DNA from: Fimbriimonadaceae bacterium | GTDB taxonomy: Bacteria; Armatimonadota; Fimbriimonadia; Fimbriimonadales; Fimbriimonadaceae | Direction of reading: 5' to 3' | NCBI GenBank assembly: GCA_025451715.1 | Contig: JANWJY010000034.1 | Span: forward strand, 1-14,366 | DNA: 14,366 nucleotides | In this document: positions 5,882 through 12,393 of the stretch, one piece after another | Layout of the letters: each line of letters opens with the position of its first letter | Position numbering within the stretch: the first letter of the stretch is position 1 | Notes under the pieces: generated by a model | The model's database searches: none | The model's input: only the letters and a program-made list of their open reading frames with translations | What the model was told of the DNA's origin: nothing | Program-made: the position numbers and the translations under genes

Positions 5882-6808
5882 ATGGTGCGAAACGTGATCA
5901 TCATCGGCTCCGGGCCGGCCGGGTACACCGCCGCGCTCTACGCCTCCCGGGCCGACCTCCATCCACTTATGTTCGCCGGCGAGCAGCCAGGCGGGCAACT
6001 CATGATCACCACCGACGTCGAGAACTACCCGGGCTATCCAGACGGGGTCATGGGGCCCGAGATGATGGTCGACTTCCGCAAGCAGGCTGAGCGGTTCGGC
6101 ACTGCGATCCGCGATGAGACGGTCACACGCGTGGACTTCAGCGGCGAACACAAAAGGGTTTACGTAGGCGACGCGATGTACGAGGCGAAGGCTGTGATCA
6201 TCGCCACGGGAGCGACCGCAAAGTGGCTCGGGCTCGAGAGCGAGGTCACCTTCGGCGGCTATGGCGTCAGCGCCTGCGCAACGTGCGACGGGTTCTTCTT
6301 CCGAGGAAAGGAGGTCGCGGTGGTCGGTGGCGGCGACACGGCGATGGAAGAGGCCAACTACCTCACCAAGCACGCGAGCAAGGTCAACCTCATCCACAGG
6401 CGCGACGAGTTCCGCGCAAGCAAGATCATGCAGCAGCGCGTGCTCGACAACCCGAAGGTCGAGGTGCTCTACAACTCCACACTCGAAGAGATAAAGGGGG
6501 ATATGACTCCGCACAAAAAGGTCACGGGGATCATGGTCAAGAACTCTAAAAACGGCGAGACCCGAGAGATACCGATGGACGGGGTCTTTATCGCTATCGG
6601 CCACAAACCGAACAGCGACCTTTTCAAGGGAATACTCGATATGGACGATGTCGGCTACCTGAAAGTCGAACCAGGCACGACTAACACCAAGATTCCCGGC
6701 GTGTTCGCCAGCGGCGACGTCACAGACCCGACCTACCGCCAGGCCGTCACGGCCGCCGGCACGGGGTGCATGGCCGCGATCGACGCCGAGCGCTGGCTCG
6801 AACATTGA
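5882..6808 (+). CDS. trxB: Thioredoxin-disulfide reductase (NADPH)
   Basis: 308-residue flavoenzyme that passes electrons from NADPH through FAD and a redox disulfide to thioredoxin in the cytoplasm. Motifs in order: FAD dinucleotide fold GSGPAG (9-14), GGQL and ENYPGYP (37-53), ATG (109-111), the redox-active Cys pair CATC (132-135), NADPH fold GGGDTAMEEA (149-158) with HRR (172-174) selecting the 2'-phosphate, and second FAD motif GVFASGDV (273-280) followed by RQAVTAAGTGC. The length is typical for low-molecular-weight TrxR and nothing essential is missing. A possible promoter sits 12 bp before the ATG with no SD, so translation may be leaderless. Followed after 47 bp by the HEYGH protein gene on the same strand, which could share its transcript. 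Confidence 0.97.
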   Translation: MVRNVIIIGSGPAGYTAALYASRADLHPLMFAGEQPGGQLMITTDVENYPGYPDGVMGPEMMVDFRKQAERFGTAIRDETVTRVDFSGEHKRVYVGDAMYEAKAVIIATGATAKWLGLESEVTFGGYGVSACATCDGFFFRGKEVAVVGGGDTAMEEANYLTKHASKVNLIHRRDEFRASKIMQQRVLDNPKVEVLYNSTLEEIKGDMTPHKKVTGIMVKNSKNGETREIPMDGVFIAIGHKPNSDLFKGILDMDDVGYLKVEPGTTNTKIPGVFASGDVTDPTYRQAVTAAGTGCMAAIDAERWLEH

Positions 6809-6855
6809 TCGAACCAGGCCTGCATCGAATGCGTCGAAGACTATAGGAAGAGGAC

Positions 6856-7983
6856 ATGCTCGGAACGCTCATCGCCACGCTCCTGCTCAGCCAGTCGCAG
6901 GGCAGCCAGATCAAGGTGCCTGAGGACGGAACGCTCTTCCGCGAGATGCTGCTTAACAGCGTCGATACGGGCAAGCAGCTCTTGATGCTGCGCGCACAGG
7001 TCAGTCGGCTGGATCCACCCAAGAAGTCCCCGCTGCACGAGTGGCAGTTCGAGTACCTCAGCTATGGCATGGCGAGGGAGAAGGACGACGAATCTTTCAA
7101 TCTCCGCATCCGCGTGTTCAACCAGTACCGAAAATCTGAGAACGACCCGACCGACTACGTACTGCGGATGCTCATGCGTCTTTGGGACTTCAACCGCTGG
7201 CGGCAGAACACGGACCACAACCCTTCGTGGCACCAACGGTCCGTGGACGTCTACCTGTGCGCAGGCGGCTCACCGGGAGCGGAGCAGAAGATCATGGAGG
7301 ACCCGTTCATGGGCGACCCGCGCGAAGTCCCGCGCGTCAACAACATTTACATCTACTCGATCGCGACCCTCGACGACCGATTGGAGTTCGCGCGCGAGGT
7401 CGCACACGAGTATGGGCACGCGACATGGCCGGGATACGGCGGTTACAAGAAGCCCGAGGCGTGGGCGAGCGGCGACATGGCTGAGCGCGTGTACATGATG
7501 TGGCTCATGCAGGAGCAACAGAAAAAGCGCCTCAAGCCGGACGACATGATGCAGGTCGAGCTCGTGAAGATGGAAGAGTTCTACGACTACAGGATTCGCC
7601 CAGACCTCAAGCGCGTTGGCCTCAAAGGACCTGACCTCGCGGCGCTCGCAAGGCTCGACGAGCGCGGATACAGCGAGCTTCTCGGCCTTTGCAGCTATGC
7701 GGCAGCGCTTATGCCGCACGACGTATTCGGGAAGTCGCTCTGGCTTGCCAAAAAGAACAACGCGTTGGGCTACCACGACGCTGTGATCGAGGCCGCGACC
7801 CGCGTCCCCAAGTGGTCTTTGACCGTCCCACGCGGGCTAGAGAACGTGCCGATCTGGATCCCGCTTCCCGCCGGAAAGGTCTTCGGGGCAAAAGTGATAA
7901 CGCAAAAGGGCAGTTGGGCTAAAGTCCAGCCAACCTCGAAGATCATATCGATCGTAAACCCGGCTGTAAAGCCCTGGGAATGA
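6856..7983 (+). CDS. Secreted/exported HExxH metalloprotease-like protein of unknown family
   Basis: 375 residues. The first ~16 (MLGTLIATLLLSQSQG) resemble a short signal peptide, so the product is probably exported. The mature part holds REVAHEYGHATWPGYGGYKKPEAW (from 180), with HEYGH at 184-188 as a zincin-type zinc-binding and catalytic helix; Glu201 or Glu210 could be the third ligand. Before it IYIYSIATLDDRLEFAREVAHE reads like the strand-helix that leads into such a site. The C-terminal 50 residues look like a small beta-rich tail (ENVPIWIPLPAGKVFGAKV). I do not recognise a named family; a predatory, housekeeping or cell-wall role would be guesswork. A strong SD, GGAAGAGG (6846-6853), lies just before ATG 6856. 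It sits 199 bp before the flagellar operon but shows no flagellar signature. Confidence 0.72.
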   Translation: MLGTLIATLLLSQSQGSQIKVPEDGTLFREMLLNSVDTGKQLLMLRAQVSRLDPPKKSPLHEWQFEYLSYGMAREKDDESFNLRIRVFNQYRKSENDPTDYVLRMLMRLWDFNRWRQNTDHNPSWHQRSVDVYLCAGGSPGAEQKIMEDPFMGDPREVPRVNNIYIYSIATLDDRLEFAREVAHEYGHATWPGYGGYKKPEAWASGDMAERVYMMWLMQEQQKKRLKPDDMMQVELVKMEEFYDYRIRPDLKRVGLKGPDLAALARLDERGYSELLGLCSYAAALMPHDVFGKSLWLAKKNNALGYHDAVIEAATRVPKWSLTVPRGLENVPIWIPLPAGKVFGAKVITQKGSWAKVQPTSKIISIVNPAVKPWE

Positions 7984-8000
7984 ATTGAATCTGCCCCAAG

Positions 8001-8044
8001 CTCACCTCTCTATGCAGTCTAGGCAGCCGATAATCTGAGGTGAG
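8001..8044. promoter_or_regulatory. Inverted repeat CTCACCTC / GAGGTGAG flanking a sigma-28-like -10
   Basis: Two perfect 8-nt arms (8001-8008 and 8037-8044) with 28 nt between. Arm centres are 36 bp apart. The GCCGATAA element lies between the arms near the right one. There is no T-run after it, so it is not a standard terminator for the upstream gene. It could be a DNA operator or the closing stem of a structured leader. Confidence 0.5.
8026..8033 (+). promoter_or_regulatory. Exact sigma-28 (FliA-type) -10 sequence GCCGATAA
   Basis: GCCGATAA is the consensus -10 of flagellar sigma-28 promoters and here lies 150 bp before fliM on the correct strand. The matching TAAA -35, expected near 8007-8010, is absent (TCTC). 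A second close copy, CCCGATAA, occurs at 8115-8122, also without a TAAA -35. Sequence match seen; promoter use is inference. Confidence 0.4.
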
Positions 8045-8106
8045 TGGGTCGGCTCAAACCCTGACACTCCTACTCAACTTTCAGCCCGCGGGCCCTGAGG
8101 AATATG

Positions 8107-8118
8107 CGGGGAGCCCCG
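8107..8118. promoter_or_regulatory. GC hairpin CGGG-GAGC-CCCG in the flagellar operon leader
   Basis: Four G/C pairs close a GAGC tetraloop. The right arm runs into the second sigma-28-like sequence at 8115-8122. Upstream at 8084-8093 is another perfect GC palindrome, GCCCGCGGGC, within a larger imperfect hairpin (8081-8098). No following T-run, so these are not typical terminators. Confidence 0.4.
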
Positions 8119-8127
8119 ATAACCAAA

Positions 8128-8173
8128 CTGACAGCCAGCTTCAGGCTATTCGTGGCCGGTCATAAGCTGTCAG
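8128..8173 (+). promoter_or_regulatory. Inverted repeat CTGACAGC / GCTGTCAG ending at the fliM ribosome binding site
   Basis: Perfect 8-nt arms at 8128-8135 and 8166-8173 enclose 30 nt. A smaller hairpin, AGCC/GGCT (8133-8136 with 8144-8147), is a mutually exclusive alternative because it shares bases with the left arm. The right arm reaches the first bases of the fliM SD AGGA (8172-8175). A translation-controlling leader stem or a DNA operator are both possible. Confidence 0.5.
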
Positions 8174-8185
8174 GACTGAGCATTG
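8172..8185 (+). promoter_or_regulatory. fliM ribosome binding site and TTG start
   Basis: AGGA (8172-8175) lies seven bases before TTG 8183. TTG is chosen because it yields MSEILSQGEIDALL, the canonical FliM N-terminus; no in-frame ATG or GTG precedes that motif in this gap. The rare start would lower the translation rate of the first gene of the operon. Confidence 0.7.
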
Positions 8186-9187
8186 TCGGAGATCCTATCC
8201 CAGGGCGAAATAGATGCGCTCTTGACGTCGCTGAACAGCGACGAGCAAGTGCCTGAGCCGTCGTCCGCAGACGTCGCTAGGAAGAGCAAGTCGGCGCTCG
8301 GACGCCAGTCTTCGGCTCTTGACTACGAGGTTTACGATTTCCGCCGTCCCGACAAGTTCAGCAAAGAGCAGCTCCGCACGCTCCAGATGCTGCACGAGAC
8401 CTTCGGTCGTCTCGCAGGCACCAACCTTTCGGCATACCTGCGGAACAGCGTCCACATCGATCTGATCTCACTCGAGCAGGTTCCTTACGAGGAATACCTG
8501 CGAAGCATCAACCAGTCCGTCTTCACGATCACTTCCCTACCGCCCCTTACTGGACAGTCCGTGCTCGAGATCGAGTTCTCGCTCGTGTTCACGATGCTCG
8601 ACAAAATGCTCGGCGGCCCCGGCCGCGCGATTGATCGAACCGTCTTGACCGAGATCGAGGTGCCGCTCGTGCGGCAGATCATCGAGAGGCTGTTCGCGTC
8701 CCTCAAAGTCGCTTGGGAAGGTGTCGTCGTCGTCAACCCGAGCGTCGAGGGCATCGAGACCAGCGCTCAGTTTGTTCAGATCGCACCACCGAGCGACATC
8801 GTCGTCAGCATCCTGTTCGAGGTCCGCATCGGCGACGTGCGCGGCGCAATGAGCCTCTGCATCCCATATATGGTGCTCAAGCCGATCACCGCCAAGCTCA
8901 GCTCGCAGAAGTGGTTCGTCACCGGCGTGCGCCGACACTCGCCCCAGAGCCGCAGCCTGCTCGTCTCGCACGTGGAGAACACATCAGTCGATTGCACGAT
9001 CCAACTAGGCACCGTCGACGTGTCCGTGCGCGACTTTGTCCGACTCAAGAGGGACGACGTCATCATCCTTGACCAGAAGAAAGACCGCGACCTCACGATG
9101 AACGTCAGCGGCAACCCCAAGTTTCGCGGTCTGCCCGCGCTCGACGGAAAGAACGTCGTCTTCACGATCACCGGAGCCCACTCCTAG
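8183..9187 (+). CDS. fliM: Flagellar motor switch protein FliM
   Basis: 334-residue cytoplasmic C-ring protein that binds phospho-CheY and, with FliG and FliN, sets rotation direction. The N-terminal LSQGEIDALLTSL (5-17) is the CheY-P binding helix, followed by a variable linker to about 47. The middle CheC-like domain runs from YDFRRPDKFSKEQLRTLQMLHETF (51-74) through LGGPG (143-147), the loop that contacts FliG, to about 235. The C-terminal SpoA/FliN-like domain (about 255-330) includes TIQLGTVDVSVRDFVRLKRDDVI. All family landmarks are present at usual length. First gene of a seven-gene flagellar operon; 3 bp separate it from fliN. Confidence 0.96.
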   Translation: MSEILSQGEIDALLTSLNSDEQVPEPSSADVARKSKSALGRQSSALDYEVYDFRRPDKFSKEQLRTLQMLHETFGRLAGTNLSAYLRNSVHIDLISLEQVPYEEYLRSINQSVFTITSLPPLTGQSVLEIEFSLVFTMLDKMLGGPGRAIDRTVLTEIEVPLVRQIIERLFASLKVAWEGVVVVNPSVEGIETSAQFVQIAPPSDIVVSILFEVRIGDVRGAMSLCIPYMVLKPITAKLSSQKWFVTGVRRHSPQSRSLLVSHVENTSVDCTIQLGTVDVSVRDFVRLKRDDVIILDQKKDRDLTMNVSGNPKFRGLPALDGKNVVFTITGAHS

Positions 9188-9190
9188 GAC

Positions 9191-10069
9191 ATGAACATGC
9201 CTGAAATGTCACAAGACTCAATCCAGAACTTTGGAACCATCCAGAACCAGATCTGGAACACCGTCTCCGTCACCGTCGGCGAGGCCGCGCGCACCGAAGT
9301 CGCGCTCACCAACCCACAGACCGACTTCGTCTCAGCCTCAGCTCTCTTCGCTGAGACTACCGATCCGAAGATCGTCATCCAGTTCTCGTTCTCTGACATG
9401 CCTGAGAACTCTCAGATCGTGCTCGTCCCTGTCGAGACGGCGCTCGCCATCGCATCGGCGATGAAGAACGACGACATCAAGGAGATCACCGATGCACTCG
9501 TCAGCGAGATGCGGCCGGTGTTCGAGGCGTTCGTACAAGGAATCTGTCTCACCGTCGGAAAGATCCACAATGGGGCGGTCGTTGCAAGCGGGCTCTCGAT
9601 CCGATTTCAAAACCTGGTGTTCCCGATCAACCTTCAGAACTCTCAGGCCGTCTTCTCGGTGGCGACGGAACTCAAGATAGAGGACGCATCTGGCCGCATC
9701 GTTTGGCTCTTGGATCCGGAGACTGCGTGCATGGTCTTGGGCATCGAGCCTGAGCAGGACGAGGTCAAGCCCACATCGGTCAGGCCGAGTGCTGGAAGCG
9801 AGGAGAGCCTCGAGATCCTCATGGACATCCCGCTGCAGATCAGCGTCGAGCTTGGTCGCGTACGCATGGTGGTCAAAGACGTCGTCGAGCTCGGCAGTGG
9901 ATCGATCATTGAGATCGACAAGGCAGCCGGTGAGCCGGTCGACGTGCTCGTCAACGGAAAGATCGTCGCGCGGGGCGAGGTCGTCGTGATCGAGGACAAC
10001 TTTGGCGTGCGGATCACGGAGATCCTCAGCCAGCAGGACCGTCTTGCAAAGCTGAAAGAGGCCGCCTGA
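9191..10069 (+). CDS. fliN: Flagellar motor switch protein FliN/FliY type with CheC-like N-terminal half
   Basis: 292 residues, far longer than a simple FliN (about 100-140). Residues 207-283 are the SpoA/FliN domain: LMDIPLQISVELGRVRMVVKDVVELGSGSIIEI, then PVDVLVNGKIVARGEVVVIEDNFGVRI. Residues ~12-185 look like a CheC/FliY-type domain with two-fold internal similarity. The phosphatase motif (Glu-x-x-Asn in each half of CheC/FliY) appears broken: the first half reads QIWN (20-23) and the second EMRP (106-109). It also lacks the EIDALL CheY-P binding helix of Bacillus FliY. It therefore probably works structurally in the C-ring rather than dephosphorylating CheY. Start ATG 9191 or ATG 9197; the latter has better SD spacing from AGGA (9186-9189). 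It overlaps fliO by one base (TGATG). Confidence 0.9.
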   Translation: MNMPEMSQDSIQNFGTIQNQIWNTVSVTVGEAARTEVALTNPQTDFVSASALFAETTDPKIVIQFSFSDMPENSQIVLVPVETALAIASAMKNDDIKEITDALVSEMRPVFEAFVQGICLTVGKIHNGAVVASGLSIRFQNLVFPINLQNSQAVFSVATELKIEDASGRIVWLLDPETACMVLGIEPEQDEVKPTSVRPSAGSEESLEILMDIPLQISVELGRVRMVVKDVVELGSGSIIEIDKAAGEPVDVLVNGKIVARGEVVVIEDNFGVRITEILSQQDRLAKLKEAA

Positions 10070-10551
10070 TGAGGTTTCTCGCCTCCACGTCTGCCCTGCT
10101 CGTCACTGCTCTAGCGTTTTCGCAGCAGACGGGCATCGGCACAAAGCCGGACCTCGTCGTCCGCTCCACCCAGAACTCGGGCGGCGTGGGCGCGTGGGAT
10201 CTGGTGCAGATGGTGGTGGCGCTCGCGATCGTCTTTGGGCTGCTCAAGTGGGCACTGCCGAAGCTTGTGTCGCGGATGAACAAGAAGCTGTCCGCGAAAG
10301 ACGGGTCTTCGATCACGGTCGAGGAGTCGGCGAGCTTCGGCGGTGGCAACCTGCAGATCGTCACTGCCCGGGGCCGAACGCTGCTTCTGTGCGTAAGCCA
10401 GAGCGGTGTCACCTTCCTCGCAGACCTGACCGCTGACAAGCCCGTCAAGGAAGAGCCCGCCTTCTTTGAGATGGTCGACAAGGCCGTCGAACTGGTCCCG
10501 GACGAAAAGGACCGCGTCGCACTTGAGCGGTTGAACCGCCTCACAGGCTAA
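10069..10551 (+). CDS. fliO: Flagellar export apparatus assembly protein FliO
   Basis: 160-residue bitopic membrane protein that assists assembly of the FliP ring. An N-terminal hydrophobic stretch (MRFLASTSALLVTALAFS) resembles a signal peptide, followed by a short periplasmic part. One membrane helix follows (about 43-63: WDLVQMVVALAIVFGLLKWAL), then a basic KLVSRMNKKL. The cytoplasmic part carries the weak but typical FliO pattern SITVEESASFGGGNLQIVTARGRTLLLCVSQSGVTFLADL (about 81-120, read with its strands). FliO is poorly conserved, so position between fliN and fliP is strong support. ATG overlaps the fliN stop by one base; AAAGAGG lies seven bases before it. Confidence 0.88.
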   Translation: MRFLASTSALLVTALAFSQQTGIGTKPDLVVRSTQNSGGVGAWDLVQMVVALAIVFGLLKWALPKLVSRMNKKLSAKDGSSITVEESASFGGGNLQIVTARGRTLLLCVSQSGVTFLADLTADKPVKEEPAFFEMVDKAVELVPDEKDRVALERLNRLTG

Positions 10552-10556
10552 AGGAC

Positions 10557-11372
10557 ATGAAGACTCTTCAAAAGACACGACCGTCCAGAAGTCGAAACCT
10601 AGAGCGGATTGTGAGGTTTGTAAAGCCGCTGCTCATCTTCGGATTGATCGCGATCGCTGGGATCGTGCTCGCCCAGCAGAGCCAGTCCATCCCGGTTCCG
10701 AACATCAACCTCGGCATCGGAGGCGAGAGCGACAAGGACCAGATGAGCACATCGCTCAAGATCCTTGCGCTGATGACGGTCCTGAGTCTCGCTCCTGCGA
10801 TCTTGATCCTCACGACCGCGTTCACCCGCATTGTGATCGTTCTGAGCTTTGTCCGCACCGCGCTCGGCACCCAGAGCATTCCACCGAACCAGGTGATCAT
10901 CGGCCTGAGCCTGTTCCTCAGCTTCTTTGTAATGGGCCCGACCTACCAACGGATCAATACTGAGGCGATCCAGCCGTACATGGCTGCGAAGAATCCGATC
11001 TCGTTCGAACTCGCCGTGTCCCGTGCGGAAGCTCCACTCCGCGACTTCATGCTCAAGAACACCTACGAGAAAGACCTGAAAATGTTCTTGGACATGCGCC
11101 ACGAGACCGTGGAAACGCGCGAGGACGTGCCGATCTTGACGCTCATACCCGCTTTCGTGATCAGCGAGCTTAAGACTGCGTTCGTCATAGGCTTTTACAT
11201 CTTCCTACCCTTCGTCGTCATCGACCTGATCGTTGCGAGCCTGCTCATGGGCATGGGCATGATGATGATGCCGCCCGTCGTCGTGTCACTCCCTGCGAAA
11301 CTGCTCGTCTTCGTGCTTGCCGACGGATGGTCCATTCTCGTGAAGGCCATTTTGGCGGGGTACTCCACGTGA
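10557..11372 (+). CDS. fliP: Flagellar type III export channel protein FliP
   Basis: 271-residue core subunit of the FliPQR export gate in the membrane. A basic N-terminus (1-23) precedes a cleavable-signal-like segment (about 24-39, ending VLAQ), as in many FliP proteins. The conserved body starts at LKILALMTVLSLAPAILILT (67-86) and AFTRIVIVLSFVRTALG (88-104). The FliP signature PAFVISELKTAFVIGF is at 198-213, followed by LPFVVIDLIVASLLMGMGMMMMPP (217-240). Complete and of normal length. AAGGA directly precedes the ATG with a tight one-base gap, so initiation may depend on coupling to fliO, whose stop lies five bases upstream. The last four bases overlap fliQ. Confidence 0.96.
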   Translation: MKTLQKTRPSRSRNLERIVRFVKPLLIFGLIAIAGIVLAQQSQSIPVPNINLGIGGESDKDQMSTSLKILALMTVLSLAPAILILTTAFTRIVIVLSFVRTALGTQSIPPNQVIIGLSLFLSFFVMGPTYQRINTEAIQPYMAAKNPISFELAVSRAEAPLRDFMLKNTYEKDLKMFLDMRHETVETREDVPILTLIPAFVISELKTAFVIGFYIFLPFVVIDLIVASLLMGMGMMMMPPVVVSLPAKLLVFVLADGWSILVKAILAGYST

Positions 11373-11635
11373 CGGAAGGCATCGTCCTCGACCTTGCCCA
11401 GCAGGGCATCTTGGTCGCGCTCATGGTGTCCATGCCCATCCTGGCGGTAGCGCTGTTCTTCGGCCTTGCCGTCTCGGTGTTCCAGGCCGTGACGCAGGTC
11501 CAAGAGATGACCCTCACCTTCGTCCCCAAGATCATCGGTGCCGCAATCGTGCTGGTCACGATGGGATCGTGGATGCTCGACACGATCGTGCGGTTCGCGG
11601 TCATCTGCTTCGAGCAGGTCGCAAAGATCGGATGA
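11369..11635 (+). CDS. fliQ: Flagellar type III export channel protein FliQ
   Basis: 88 residues with two membrane helices (about 12-37 and 54-80), the standard FliQ layout, and the signature GLAVSVFQAVTQVQEMTLTFVPKI (32-55). FliQ wraps the FliP-FliR helix. The start is GTG 11369, overlapping the fliP stop as GTGA; a longer frame from 11327 would lie inside fliP and adds nothing conserved. GGCGGGG about eight bases upstream can act as SD. The stop overlaps fliR. Confidence 0.95.
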   Translation: MTEGIVLDLAQQGILVALMVSMPILAVALFFGLAVSVFQAVTQVQEMTLTFVPKIIGAAIVLVTMGSWMLDTIVRFAVICFEQVAKIG

Positions 11636-12393
11636 GCCTCGACGCGACGTTCTTGATGATCTTCCTCAGCGCGTTTACGCGCTGTGCCGCAATGGTGATG
11701 TCCTCGCCGCTCTTCGGCACGAACGTCCCCGTGAAGGTGCGCGTGATGTTCTGCCTTGTCGTCTCGATGGCGATGGTCCCAGTCCTGCGCGAGCACACGG
11801 CAGTCGTCCCGCAAGACCTCGCACAGCTCGGAATGATGGTCGGCAAAGACGTCGTCATCGGTCTACTCATCGGTGGAATGATCCAGATCATGCTCGCCGG
11901 GTTCCAGATGGCGGGCGCGTTCCTCGACGTGCAGATCGGCATCGGTGCGGCACAGGTGTTCAGCCCGATGCTCGGCCACACTTCCTCGCCGATTAGTCAG
12001 TTCAAGTTCCTGCTTGGTCTCGTATTGTTGCTCCTGATGAACGGGCACCACTTCATGTTCCAAGCGTTTGCCCACAGCTACGAGATGGTCGGGCCGTCGC
12101 TCAACCGGCTCGACGAGATGCAGACCACGATCATCTCCTTTGTAAGCCAGGTCTCGCTCATGGCGCTGCAGATTTCCGCGCCCGTCGCTGCGGTCTCTGT
12201 CGTCGTCGACGTGGCCGCAGGCTTGGTCAACAAGGCCGTACCGCAGACGCAGCCGTTCCTCTTGGCGCTTCCCGCAAAGCTCATGGTCGGCATGTTCGCG
12301 CTCGGAATCGGGCTCCCTGCCATGGTCGTCGCGACTCAGGCTGGCGTCAACTTTACGTTCTCGCACATGTCGAAGATGCTGGGAGGGCCATAA
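11632..12393 (+). CDS. fliR: Flagellar type III export channel protein FliR
   Basis: 253-residue multi-spanning membrane protein, single-copy partner of FliP and FliQ in the export gate. Family features: FLMIFLSAFTRCAAMVMSSPLFG near the N-terminus (8-30), PVKVRVMFCLVVSMAM, GFQMAGAFLDVQIGIGAAQVFSP in the middle, and AVSVVVDVAAGLVNKAVPQTQPF then LPAKLMVGMFALGIGLP near the end. I use ATG 11632, overlapping the fliQ stop as ATGA; the frame opens earlier at 11569 but only inside fliQ. It abuts flhB exactly. Confidence 0.95.
   Translation: MSLDATFLMIFLSAFTRCAAMVMSSPLFGTNVPVKVRVMFCLVVSMAMVPVLREHTAVVPQDLAQLGMMVGKDVVIGLLIGGMIQIMLAGFQMAGAFLDVQIGIGAAQVFSPMLGHTSSPISQFKFLLGLVLLLLMNGHHFMFQAFAHSYEMVGPSLNRLDEMQTTIISFVSQVSLMALQISAPVAAVSVVVDVAAGLVNKAVPQTQPFLLALPAKLMVGMFALGIGLPAMVVATQAGVNFTFSHMSKMLGGP

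Noticed and set aside
5828..6805. 325-codon open frame on minus, antisense to trxB
   Set aside because: It is a full mirror of an intact trxB with all motifs on plus; its translation is Arg/Asp/Val-rich low-complexity typical of GC-rich antisense frames and shows no domain.
8153..8168. Sigma-54-like element (TGGC...GC with GG and GC at correct spacing)
   Set aside because: Only the invariant GG/GC and a few flanking bases match. A start about 12 bp downstream would exclude the fliM SD from the transcript, so it conflicts with the observed RBS.
7984..8182. c-di-GMP or other known riboswitch before fliM
   Set aside because: I could not find the conserved core sequences of GEMM, cobalamin, SAM, ykkC or similar classes; only generic stems are visible.
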